A stretch of 64,000 nt of DNA from Qipengyuania_C sp046254955 (GTDB taxonomy: Bacteria > Pseudomonadota > Alphaproteobacteria > Sphingomonadales > Sphingomonadaceae). The notes beneath the pieces were generated by a model, which was not told the DNA's origin, did no database searches, and worked only from the letters and a program-made list of their open reading frames with translations. Position numbers and translations under genes: made by a program. Positions 51,133 to 59,172 of the stretch are shown here, in pieces; the stretch's first letter is position 1, and each line of letters starts with the position of its first letter. Location: NCBI RefSeq assembly GCF_046254955.1, contig NZ_JBJXRG010000002.1, forward strand, positions 496,001 through 560,000, read 5' to 3'.

Positions 51133-51978
51133 TCACGCCGCAGCAAGCTGCTCTGCCTCTTTTCGCTCTGCCAGCAGATCATAGGGATCAATACCCTCGC
51201 TGCGCCAGACGCGGTGGCATTCGTGATACCAGGTCGGCTCCGGGATATTGAGCATCTTGCGAGCTTCAGCCAGATCCATCGCCAATAGCTCGCGGATCGA
51301 CATGCCGACTATCGATGGACAGGCCACGCCCGTCTTGTGCGCCTGACGAACGGCCTTGAATACCGGAGCGCCGCTCTTGACGGTCTTCTTCATGTGGAAT
51401 GATCCGGCATAGCCAAGCAGCAAATGCCCATGGCTCGGGTTCTGGCCGTGCGTGAACAGGAGTACGCATTGCTCGCCGAGCGCATCGCGACCATAGCCCG
51501 TCAACACGTGCATCAGGTCATGCGTGTCCCGCAGGCGGAAACCGTACCACTGGATGAGATCGGGATAAATCGGGCGACCTGCCGCTTCGGATTCGGCGAC
51601 AAGGCCTGCGGCAGTCAGCCCTTCGCGTTCCATGAAGTCACAATAGGCGTGGGCGACAGTTCCCTCTGGCAGTTTGCGAAGCGATTCGTGATCATCGAGA
51701 ATCGAGGGCAATTCTGCCTCGCTGGAGCGCAGCTTTTCACCCTGTTCGCTTAGCGTGAGATCGCGCACGCGGGGCATGAATGTCTTGTGCGGCAGCGCTT
51801 CGAAGATCTTGAACACCTCGGCGGTATCTTCCTTGTCCTTCAAAAGGATGCGGAAATGATGCCAAGCCTTGAGCGGCTCGTACTTCGGAATCGCACGGTC
51901 TGGATGGCGCAGCGGTGTGCCATCGGCGGCACATTCAACGCCCTTTGAATCTGTGGAAATCACGCTAGCATCGGTCAT
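51133..51978 (-). CDS. COQ4 family ubiquinone biosynthesis protein
   Basis: 281 residues from ATG 51978 (MTDASVISTDSKG). The diagnostic metal motif of COQ4 is seen in LRDTHDLMHVLTGYGRDALGEQ (HDxxH then Glu). In yeast COQ4 scaffolds and takes part in decarboxylation/hydroxylation of the coenzyme Q ring; alphaproteobacterial homologues are less well studied. It shares a short divergent promoter region with a ferric-reductase-like gene. Confidence 0.85.
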   Translation of the reverse strand: MTDASVISTDSKGVECAADGTPLRHPDRAIPKYEPLKAWHHFRILLKDKEDTAEVFKIFEALPHKTFMPRVRDLTLSEQGEKLRSSEAELPSILDDHESLRKLPEGTVAHAYCDFMEREGLTAAGLVAESEAAGRPIYPDLIQWYGFRLRDTHDLMHVLTGYGRDALGEQCVLLFTHGQNPSHGHLLLGYAGSFHMKKTVKSGAPVFKAVRQAHKTGVACPSIVGMSIRELLAMDLAEARKMLNIPEPTWYHECHRVWRSEGIDPYDLLAERKEAEQLAAA

Positions 51979-51993
51979 AGCGGCCTCTCTTAC

Positions 51994-52007
51994 TGACAGA
52001 GATGTCA
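51994..52007. promoter_or_regulatory. palindromic operator candidate between coq4 and the ferric-reductase-like gene
   Basis: TGACA-GAGA-TGTCA (51994-52007) is a perfect inverted repeat with TA/TA flanks in the 67-base divergent intergenic region, 16 bases from the coq4 start. The size suits a TetR-type operator, but no such regulator is nearby. Confidence 0.4.
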
Positions 52008-52045
52008 ATATATGGTTTCAATATGAAATGCAAAAAGGAATCACG

Positions 52046-52642
52046 ATGAGCCTGCGCTGGCCCTGGCTGCTGGGACTGTTGCTTGGTTCAGCAGCGCTCG
52101 CGCTGGGCCTGATCCAGCCGCTTGGCGAGGTGGAGAAATGGGGCCTAGCTGCCAGCTGGACGGCGCGCGTCGGCTTTCCGTTGCTCATTGCGGCCTATAT
52201 CGCACGTCCGCTCACCCAGCTTTGGAAACATGATCTCCCCAAAGCTCTATTGAAGCGCCGCAAGTGGTTCGGCCTCGGCTTTGCGACCAGCCACACCATC
52301 CATCTCTACGCCCTGTTCACAGCGCTGGCAGTGGCGGGTCAAGGTATGGACCTTCTCACCATCCTGGGCGGCGGCGGAGCGTATGCGATCATGTACGTGA
52401 TGGCCTTCACATCGAACCAGCGCTCGATGCAAGCGCTCGGCAAATGGTGGAAGCGGATACATCTGGTGGGGATCCACTGGCTCTGGTTTATCTATGCGCA
52501 AAGCTATTTCGGGCGGCTATTCGATCCAGAGCGTCAGCTCGTTGGCGCGATAGGCTTCTCGATCGCGATGGCAGCGGCACTGATCCGTTTCCTCGCCTGG
52601 CAAGAGATTCGCCAGCGCAAACGCGCCAAACAACCTGCCTAG
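52046..52642 (+). CDS. ferric-reductase-like transmembrane haem protein
   Basis: 198 residues, about six helices. Helical segments contain paired histidines that could ligate b-type haem (FATSHTIHLYALF and HLVGIHWLWFIY), the pattern of the MsrQ/YedZ and ferric reductase family. ATG 52046 has AAGGAA upstream. No MsrP partner is present. Divergent from coq4, so a quinone-linked electron transfer role is an attractive guess. Convergent 4-base overlap with serB. Confidence 0.75.
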   Translation: MSLRWPWLLGLLLGSAALALGLIQPLGEVEKWGLAASWTARVGFPLLIAAYIARPLTQLWKHDLPKALLKRRKWFGLGFATSHTIHLYALFTALAVAGQGMDLLTILGGGGAYAIMYVMAFTSNQRSMQALGKWWKRIHLVGIHWLWFIYAQSYFGRLFDPERQLVGAIGFSIAMAAALIRFLAWQEIRQRKRAKQPA

Positions 52643-53535
52643 CTGATAACCCAGTCGGTTTCCGGAATGCCAAACAGCTTGAGCACCGAAATCAGATCGC
52701 CCCGATTGATCTGGCCGTTGGAAGCTTCGCGCGCTTTGGGCTTGGCGTGATAGGCCACGCCGAAGGTCGCGGCTTCGAGCATGGGAATGTCGTTCGCACC
52801 ATCTCCGGTTGCAAGCGATATCGCTTCTTCGCCTAGCTCGCCGAGCTCATCGAGCAAGACTCGCCTTTTGACCGAGCTATCGGTGATCGCGCCGAGCAAC
52901 TGTCCGGTGAGCTTGCCATCTTTGACCGCAAGCCTGTTACCTACAACTCGATCGAAACCGAGCAACTCGGCAATAGGATCGGCAAAGTGGTGAAAGCCTC
53001 CTGTGACAAGAATGGTCCGGCAGCCCTTGGCCTTGAGCGTACCGACCAGTTTCCTGGCGCCTTCCATCGGCGTGATCCGCTCGGCCAGACAGCGGTCGAT
53101 CGCGCTTTCCTCAAGACCGGCAAGCAGCCCCACCCGTTCGCGTAGCGCACGCTCGAAATCCAGCTCGCCCTGCATCGCGCGCTCGGTTATCTCGGCAATC
53201 CGATCCTTCAGGCCGGCATAGTCAGCCAATTCGTCGATACATTCCTGACCGATCATCGTGGAATCCATATCCGAAACGAACAGCTGCGGGACAGCAATAT
53301 CACCCTCTGACAGAAGCAGGTCGCACGGAGCGAACACTTCCGAGAGAACCTTGGAAACCCCGCCAATCTCCGCATCGGGCAGCATTATCTGCAGCACATC
53401 ACGCGCATCATGGAGCATGCTCACCGCAGCGATCGATATGCCCTGATCGCCCAGTGCAGCTGTCGCCGCATCCAGACGTGCTTCCAGCCCGCTATTGTTC
53501 TGGGCTGGGTCTGCTATCACGCGGGCAATGACCAC
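52639..53535 (-). CDS. serB: phosphoserine phosphatase
   Basis: Last step of serine synthesis. 298 residues. GTG 53535 (then VIARVIADPAQNN) is fixed by AGGAG eight bases upstream. An N-terminal ACT-like region of about 90 residues precedes the HAD core: nucleophile motif FVSDMDSTMIGQECIDELA, TILVTGGFHHFADPI, and ATGDGANDIPMLEAATFGVAYHAKP. The start overlaps head-to-head with miaA. Confidence 0.95.
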   Translation of the reverse strand: MVIARVIADPAQNNSGLEARLDAATAALGDQGISIAAVSMLHDARDVLQIMLPDAEIGGVSKVLSEVFAPCDLLLSEGDIAVPQLFVSDMDSTMIGQECIDELADYAGLKDRIAEITERAMQGELDFERALRERVGLLAGLEESAIDRCLAERITPMEGARKLVGTLKAKGCRTILVTGGFHHFADPIAELLGFDRVVGNRLAVKDGKLTGQLLGAITDSSVKRRVLLDELGELGEEAISLATGDGANDIPMLEAATFGVAYHAKPKAREASNGQINRGDLISVLKLFGIPETDWVIS

Positions 53536-54475
53536 GGGGAAAACTCCTGAGCGGCAACCGGTGGCGCTCATTGCAGGGCCAACCGCCAGCGGCAAGAGCG
53601 ATCTTGCGGTTGGTCTCGCGCAAGCGCTGGAAAAGCAAGGCCGCAAGGCGGCAGTTATTAATGCCGATAGCGCGCAGGTCTATGCCGATCTGAAAGTTCT
53701 GAGCGCCCGCCCCTCGAAGAACGAGATGGGCGGCATCGAGCACCTGCTATTTGGCGCCTGGGATGGCGCGGTCGCTTGCTCTGCGGCCGATTGGGCTGAA
53801 GCGGCGAAACGTGAAATCATCCGATTGCACGCTGATGATGCAGTCCCGATCCTGTGCGGCGGGACCGGGCTGTATATGCGGACCCTGCTCGAAGGTATTG
53901 CTCCAATCCCACCAATTGAGCCAGCCATCCGCGAGGAGGTGAGAAGCCTTGCGGCGGAGGACGCTTACTCGGCGCTTAAGGCGGAGGACCCCGGCCGCGC
54001 TGGACAGCTGCAGCCCGGAGACAGCCAACGGATCGCGAGGTCGCTTGAAGTTACTCGATCAACCGGCAAATCGCTACTCGAATGGCAAGAGGAAAAGGTA
54101 GGCGGAATTGCCAACGAGATCGTTCTTCATCCGCTGGTCCTCCTTCCCGATCGCGAATGGCTTTATGAGCGGTGTGACCGGCGTTTCGAGATGATGATGG
54201 AGCGGGGAGCCATCAAGGAAGTCGAAGCGCTGCTCGCCCGCAAGCTCGACTCTACGCTTCCCGTCATGCGCGCGATCGGCGTTCCGGAGATCGCTGCCTC
54301 CTTATCCGGGCACATGTCACGAGAGGATATGATTTCCGCCGGACAGCAGGCGACACGAAATTACGCGAAGCGGCAGTATACCTGGTTCAGGCGGCAACCC
54401 CCAGGCAATTGGCCCAAGTCTGAGTCACAGAATTACGATTTAGGAAGAGGCTTTGCATTATTATTACAAGTTTAA
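53528..54475 (+). CDS. miaA: tRNA dimethylallyltransferase
   Basis: Isopentenylates A37 of UNN-decoding tRNAs. 315 residues. P-loop LIAGPTASGKSDLAVGLA, substrate motif NADSAQVYADLKVLSARPS, ILCGGTGLYMRTLLEG and the C-terminal QATRNYAKRQYTWFRRQP are diagnostic. ATG 53528 is used; GTG 53561 or TTG 53495 are alternatives, and none has a good ribosome site. The C-terminal tail reads FALLLQV, with three consecutive TTA leucine codons (54458-54466), very rare codons in this GC-rich background, just ahead of the ilvB hairpin. Confidence 0.95.
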   Translation: MTTGKTPERQPVALIAGPTASGKSDLAVGLAQALEKQGRKAAVINADSAQVYADLKVLSARPSKNEMGGIEHLLFGAWDGAVACSAADWAEAAKREIIRLHADDAVPILCGGTGLYMRTLLEGIAPIPPIEPAIREEVRSLAAEDAYSALKAEDPGRAGQLQPGDSQRIARSLEVTRSTGKSLLEWQEEKVGGIANEIVLHPLVLLPDREWLYERCDRRFEMMMERGAIKEVEALLARKLDSTLPVMRAIGVPEIAASLSGHMSREDMISAGQQATRNYAKRQYTWFRRQPPGNWPKSESQNYDLGRGFALLLQV

Positions 54476-54478
54476 GGG

Positions 54479-54506
54479 TTGACGCGCTATAAACTGACTC
54501 TTAGAG
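54479..54506 (+). promoter_or_regulatory. candidate sigma-70 promoter of ilvB
   Basis: TTGACG (54479-54484), 17-base spacer, TAGAGC (54502-54507 region). The minus-35 is strong and the minus-10 partial. Transcription from here would give a leader of about 85 bases containing the hairpin at 54533-54568. Confidence 0.4.
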
Positions 54507-54532
54507 CGGCGCCGATTTCTGGTTGGAGAGGC

Positions 54533-54568
54533 GACCCGGTGCCCGTAGAAGCGCCGGGTCAATTTTTT
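54533..54568 (+). terminator. terminator/attenuator hairpin ahead of ilvB
   Basis: GACCCGG (54533-54539) pairs with CCGGGTC (54554-54560), then AA and TTTTTT (54563-54568). It lies only 32 bases before the ilvB start, too close for a separate promoter after it, so it probably regulates ilvB by attenuation or else terminates miaA with read-through. CGGCGC (54507-54512) can pair with GCGCCG (54551-54556) of the 3' arm as an alternative helix. Confidence 0.65.
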
Positions 54569-54600
54569 GGCCGGACCGGAAGACGAATTGGGGAAATACA

Positions 54601-56349
54601 GTGACTGAGGAGCGCAGCGGCGCGAACATATTGATCGAATGCCTTGTCCGTCAGGGGGTCGAATTCGTATTCGGCTATCCGGGCGGCGCTGTTCTGCCGA
54701 TCTATGACGAACTGTTTGGCGATGAACGGCTGCGTCACATCCTCGTGCGCCATGAAGCCGGCGCTGCGCATGCTGCAGAAGGTTACGCTCGTTCAACTGG
54801 CAAGCCCGGCGTCGTCCTCGTTACTTCCGGTCCCGGCGCGACAAATGCGGTTACCGGCATCGCTGACGCCTTCATGGATTCGATCCCCATGGTCGTTATC
54901 ACCGGGCAGGTTGCGACCAGCCTGATTGGCACTGACGCCTTCCAGGAAGCAGATACAGTCGGCATCACGCGTCATTGCACCAAGCACAATTACCTCGTGA
55001 AAGATCCCGAGAGCCTGCGCCCGACGATCGAGGAAGCATTCCGGATTGCAACGACCGGCCGCCCCGGACCGGTCGTCGTCGATATCCCAAAAGACGTCCA
55101 GGTCGCCCTCGCCTCGTGGGACGATCAGAGCAACTCATCGAATGCAGCCACTCGTTACGATCCGCAGCAACTCGGCGCTGCCGAAGACATCATTGATGCG
55201 GTTGAACTTCTGGCCAAGGCCGAATGCCCCGTCATCTATTCGGGCGGCGGAGTGATCAATTCGGGTCCGCGCGCGAGCGAGCTGCTCCGCACGATGCAAG
55301 ATCTTACCGGAGCGCCGCTCACGAGCACACTAATGGGTCTCGGCGCATTCCCGGCCGATCATCCCGATTGGTTGGGCATGCTCGGCATGCACGGCACCTA
55401 CGAAGCGAACATGGCAATGAACCGCTGCGACGTGATGCTCTGCGTCGGTGCGCGCTTCGATGACCGTGTGACTGGGCGGCTCGACGCCTTCAGCCCAAAT
55501 TCGAAGAAGATCCACATTGATATCGATCGCGCCTCGATCAACAAGACGGTGCCGGTAGACATCGCGATCCAGGGCAACTGCGCGCATGTGCTCGAGCAGC
55601 TGATCAGTGCATGGGGCGACCGCAAGCCGCGCGATTTGGGCGAATGGAAAGCCCGCATTGCAGGATGGCGCGCACGTGAAAGCCTCGCCTACCCGCCCAG
55701 CCGAGACATGATCATGCCGCAACTGGCTGTCGAGCGTCTGTTCGCGCTGACCAAGGATCGCAATCCGATCATCACCACCGAAGTCGGCCAACACCAAATG
55801 TGGGCGGCGCAATATTTCGGCTTTTTCGATCCCAACAAATGGCTCACTTCAGGAGGCCTTGGCACCATGGGCTATGGCCTCCCCGCTGCGATCGGCGCGC
55901 AGCTGGGCAATCCTCATGACCTCGTCATTGACATTGCGGGCGAAGCTTCGATCCAGATGAACATCCAGGAGCTCGGCACAGCGAGCCAGTATCGCCTCCC
56001 AGTCAAGGTCTTCATCCTCAACAATGAATACATGGGCATGGTCCGCCAGTGGCAGGAACTGACTTACGAAAGCCGCTATTCGAACAGCTATTCGGATAGC
56101 CTACCGGATTTCGTAGCCTTGGCCGAGGCTTATGGCTGGAAAGGCATCCGTATCGAAGACGAAGCTGGGCTAGACGCGGGCATCGAAGCAATGCTCACGC
56201 ACGATGGGCCGGTGATCGTGGATTGCCTCGTATCCAAGGAAGCCAACTGCTTCCCGATGATACCTTCCGGCGCTGCGCATACCGAAATGTTACTCTACGG
56301 CGATCAGGTTGAAGGCACGATGGACGACGAAGCCAAGGCTTTGGTGTAA
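54601..56349 (+). CDS. ilvB: acetolactate synthase large subunit
   Basis: Thiamine-diphosphate enzyme making acetolactate and acetohydroxybutyrate for Val, Leu and Ile. 582 residues from GTG 54601, with GGGGAA just upstream; the frame opens at TTG 54523. VFGYPGGAVLPIYDEL, the catalytic-glutamate region RHEAGAAHAAEGYAR, FMDSIPMVVITGQV and the C-terminal ILNNEYMGMVRQWQEL are diagnostic. The metal/ThDP motif reads AGEASIQMNIQE, with Glu where many enzymes have GDG or GDA. The regulatory subunit follows 12 bases later. Confidence 0.96.
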   Translation: MTEERSGANILIECLVRQGVEFVFGYPGGAVLPIYDELFGDERLRHILVRHEAGAAHAAEGYARSTGKPGVVLVTSGPGATNAVTGIADAFMDSIPMVVITGQVATSLIGTDAFQEADTVGITRHCTKHNYLVKDPESLRPTIEEAFRIATTGRPGPVVVDIPKDVQVALASWDDQSNSSNAATRYDPQQLGAAEDIIDAVELLAKAECPVIYSGGGVINSGPRASELLRTMQDLTGAPLTSTLMGLGAFPADHPDWLGMLGMHGTYEANMAMNRCDVMLCVGARFDDRVTGRLDAFSPNSKKIHIDIDRASINKTVPVDIAIQGNCAHVLEQLISAWGDRKPRDLGEWKARIAGWRARESLAYPPSRDMIMPQLAVERLFALTKDRNPIITTEVGQHQMWAAQYFGFFDPNKWLTSGGLGTMGYGLPAAIGAQLGNPHDLVIDIAGEASIQMNIQELGTASQYRLPVKVFILNNEYMGMVRQWQELTYESRYSNSYSDSLPDFVALAEAYGWKGIRIEDEAGLDAGIEAMLTHDGPVIVDCLVSKEANCFPMIPSGAAHTEMLLYGDQVEGTMDDEAKALV

Positions 56350-56361
56350 GGATTAGATGCA

Positions 56362-56877
56362 ATGAAAATCCATACAGAGGAAGCCGAACGGCACGTGCTG
56401 ACCGTCATGGTCGATAACGAGGCCGGCATTCTCGCCAAGATCGCGGGCCTGTTCACCGCGCGCGGTTACAATATCGACAGCCTGACCGTGGCCGACATTA
56501 CCGAAAACCACAATGTCAGCCGAATAACGATCGTCACCAACGGTCCGCCCGAGGTGATCGACCAGATCGAAGCGCAGCTCGAGCGCCTCGTGCCCGTACA
56601 TAAGGTGACCGACCTCACCACCGCCGGGCCGCACGTGGAACGGGAACTCGCGCTCATAAAGGTCAAGGGAACCGGTGAAACACGCGTCGAGGCTCTTCGA
56701 ATTGCTGAAGTGTTTCGTGCGAGCGTGGTTGATACCACAACAGAAAGCTTTGTATTCGAGCTGACCGGTTCGCCCGACAAGATCGACAATTTCGTGAACC
56801 TCATGCGCGGGCTGGGGCTCGTCGAAGTCGGCCGCTCTGGTGTCGTTGGCATGATGCGCGGAACAGAGGGAACTTAG
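56362..56877 (+). CDS. ilvN: acetolactate synthase small (regulatory) subunit
   Basis: Valine-feedback regulatory subunit. 171 residues. The ACT domain covers about 8-80 (HVLTVMVDNEAGILAKIAGLFTARGYNIDSLTV), and the C-terminal half (ERELALIKVKGTGETRVEALRIAEVFRASVVD) matches the IlvH/IlvN long form. Cotranscribed with ilvB. The symbol ilvH is used for the same protein in some genomes. Confidence 0.95.
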   Translation: MKIHTEEAERHVLTVMVDNEAGILAKIAGLFTARGYNIDSLTVADITENHNVSRITIVTNGPPEVIDQIEAQLERLVPVHKVTDLTTAGPHVERELALIKVKGTGETRVEALRIAEVFRASVVDTTTESFVFELTGSPDKIDNFVNLMRGLGLVEVGRSGVVGMMRGTEGT

Positions 56878-56941
56878 CGCGCCGCGTTTCCCCGGGAAAA
56901 GCTGGGGTCGGGTGCAGCCAAGACAGAATTTGTGGACAGCG

Positions 56942-56961
56942 GTCCCGGCTTCCGCTGGGAC
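56942..56961. repeat. small hairpin between ilvN and ilvC
   Basis: GTCCCGGC (56942-56949) pairs with GCTGGGAC (56954-56961), with one G-U, around TTCC. It has no T-run and resembles dispersed CCCGGC...GCYGGGA intergenic palindromes seen in alphaproteobacteria. Possibly an mRNA-processing hairpin between ilvBN and ilvC. Confidence 0.5.
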
Positions 56962-56987
56962 GACGAAGAACGAAAAAGGGAACTACC

Positions 56988-58007
56988 GTGAAAGTCTATT
57001 ACGACGCCGATGCCGACCTGAACCTCATCACCGGCAAGAAGATCGCCGTTCTTGGCTATGGCAGCCAGGGCCACGCCCATGCGCAAAACCTGCGCGACAG
57101 CGGCGTGAAGGAAGTGGCCATCGCACTTCGCGAGGGCTCGGCCACCGCGAAGAAGGCTGAAGATGCAGGCTTCAAGGTCCTTTCAAACAGCGAAGCGGCT
57201 GGATGGGCGGACATCCTTATGATCCTCGCCCCGGACGAGCACCAGGCCGCGATCTGGGAGAACGACCTCAAGGGCAATATGAAGCCCGGCAGCGCGCTCG
57301 CCTTCGCGCATGGGCTCAACATCCACTTCGGCCTGATCGAAGCCCCCGAAGACATCGACGTCATCATGATCGCACCCAAAGGTCCCGGTCACACCGTGCG
57401 CAGCGAATACCAGCGCGGTGGCGGCGTGCCCTGCCTGATCGCGATCCACCAGGACTCGAGCGGGAATGCGCATGATGTTGCACTTGCCTATGCCTCGGGA
57501 GTGGGCGGTGGCCGCTCGGGCATTATCGAGACCAACTTCAAGGAAGAATGCGAAACCGACCTGTTCGGCGAGCAGGCGGTGCTGTGCGGCGGGATCACCC
57601 ATCTGATCCAGGCGGGTTTCGAAACGCTCACCGAAGCCGGGTACGCACCTGAAATGGCCTACTTCGAGTGCCTTCACGAGACCAAGCTGATCGTCGACTT
57701 GCTCTACGAAGGCGGCATCGCCAACATGCGTTATTCGATCTCGAACACTGCCGAATACGGGGATATCAAGACAGGCCCGCGGATCATCACCGATGAGACC
57801 AAGGCCGAGATGAAACGCGTTTTAGCCGACATCACCTCTGGCCGTTTCGTGAAAGACTTCGTGCTCGACAACCGCGCTGGCCAGCCCGAGCTCAAGGCGA
57901 GCCGGAAGGCTGCCGAAGCGCACCCGATCGAGAAGACCGGGGCCGAGCTGCGCGCGATGATGCCATGGATCAGCGCCAACAAGCTAGTCGACAAAGAGAA
58001 GAACTAG
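56988..58007 (+). CDS. ilvC: ketol-acid reductoisomerase
   Basis: NADPH- and magnesium-dependent isomeroreductase, second common step of branched-chain amino acid synthesis. 339 residues (class I) from GTG 56988. The nucleotide fold is KKIAVLGYGSQGHAHAQNL; the catalytic domain shows KGPGHTVRSEYQRGGGVP, EETDLFGEQ-like ECETDLFGEQAVLCGG, and YFECLHETKLIVDLLYEGG. 110 bases after ilvN. Confidence 0.97.
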   Translation: MKVYYDADADLNLITGKKIAVLGYGSQGHAHAQNLRDSGVKEVAIALREGSATAKKAEDAGFKVLSNSEAAGWADILMILAPDEHQAAIWENDLKGNMKPGSALAFAHGLNIHFGLIEAPEDIDVIMIAPKGPGHTVRSEYQRGGGVPCLIAIHQDSSGNAHDVALAYASGVGGGRSGIIETNFKEECETDLFGEQAVLCGGITHLIQAGFETLTEAGYAPEMAYFECLHETKLIVDLLYEGGIANMRYSISNTAEYGDIKTGPRIITDETKAEMKRVLADITSGRFVKDFVLDNRAGQPELKASRKAAEAHPIEKTGAELRAMMPWISANKLVDKEKN

Positions 58008-58022
58008 CGCAAGAAGGCGCAT

Positions 58023-59171
58023 ATGCGTCTCACCGATTGCCATAATATCGATGATTTTCGTAGACTGGCCAAGGCACGACTGCCCTGGCCGGTCTTCGAC
58101 TATATCGACGGAGCAGCGGACGGTGAGCAGACCAAGGCGCGCAATACGAGCGCCTTTGGCGATGCCGACCTCGTGCCTGACGTATTGGCCGGAGTCGCTC
58201 AAATCGACACAAGTTGCACCATCATGGGCCGCAAGAGCGCCCTGCCAATGATGCTCAGCCCGACTGCGTTACAACGTGTTTTTCATTACCAAGGCGAAAC
58301 CGCTGTCGCCAAGGCGGCGGAGAAGTTCGGACTTTGGTTCGGGATTTCAAGCCTTGCGACGCGAAGCATCGAAGAGATCGCCGCACTCACCTCAGGCCCG
58401 AAGCTGTTCCAGCTCTACGTCCACAAAGACAAAGGGTTGAACCAATCGATGATCGAACGCTGCCAGGCCGCACAATTCGATGCGATTGCCCTCACTGTGG
58501 ACACAATCGTTTCGGGTAAGCGAGAGCGGTGTTTGCGGAGCGGCTTCACTACCCCGCCCCGCTTCACTCCTTCGGCGGTCTGGTCATATGCGACGCGGCC
58601 GCGCTGGACGCTCGATTATCTCTTCCGCGAGAAATTCAATCTGCCAAACCTGGACACGCATGTCTCTGAAGGATCGAGCAAGGCAGTGAGCATCGCGGAT
58701 TACTTCAACACAATGCTCGATACATCGATGGATTGGGACACAGCGGCTCGGATCCGGCAGGATTGGGGCGGAAAATTCTGCCTCAAAGGCGTTATGAGCG
58801 CGAACGACGCACGGCGCGCTGTCGAGATCGGGGCGGATGCGATCATGATTTCCAATCACGGAGGCAGGCAATTGGATGGGAGCCGCGCGCCTTTCGACCA
58901 GCTGCGCGAAATCGTCGATACAGTTGGCGGCGAGATCGAGATCATCTGCGACGGCGGGGTGCGGCGCGGAACCCATGCGCTCAAGGCTGTATGCGCGGGA
59001 GCAACCGCAGCATCGGGCGGCAGGCTCTACCTCTATGCGCTTGCCGCAGCGGGCCAGGCGGGAGTCGAACGCGCTATCGGTATCCTCAAGGATGAGATCG
59101 AGCGTGGCATGCGTCTTATGGGCGTGACTTCGGTCGGCCAGCTGACGCCCGAACGCCTGCGCTGGCGTTAA
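58023..59171 (+). CDS. FMN-dependent alpha-hydroxy-acid oxidase/dehydrogenase (LldD-like)
   Basis: 382 residues. (beta/alpha)8 flavoenzyme that oxidises L-lactate, glycolate, mandelate or similar. N-terminal LPWPVFDYIDGAADGE, LFQLYVHKDKGLN, IALTVDTIVSGKRERCLRSGF, the catalytic histidine in MISNHGGRQLDGSRAPFDQL and the FMN-phosphate site CDGGVRRGTHALKA are all present. L-lactate dehydrogenase is the best guess, but substrate cannot be fixed. It starts 15 bases after ilvC, so it may be cotranscribed. Confidence 0.88.
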   Translation: MRLTDCHNIDDFRRLAKARLPWPVFDYIDGAADGEQTKARNTSAFGDADLVPDVLAGVAQIDTSCTIMGRKSALPMMLSPTALQRVFHYQGETAVAKAAEKFGLWFGISSLATRSIEEIAALTSGPKLFQLYVHKDKGLNQSMIERCQAAQFDAIALTVDTIVSGKRERCLRSGFTTPPRFTPSAVWSYATRPRWTLDYLFREKFNLPNLDTHVSEGSSKAVSIADYFNTMLDTSMDWDTAARIRQDWGGKFCLKGVMSANDARRAVEIGADAIMISNHGGRQLDGSRAPFDQLREIVDTVGGEIEIICDGGVRRGTHALKAVCAGATAASGGRLYLYALAAAGQAGVERAIGILKDEIERGMRLMGVTSVGQLTPERLRWR

Positions 59172-59172
59172 G

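Noticed and set aside
56942..56961. Hairpin between ilvN and ilvC as an intrinsic terminator
   Set aside because: No T-run on either strand; more like a dispersed palindrome or processing site.
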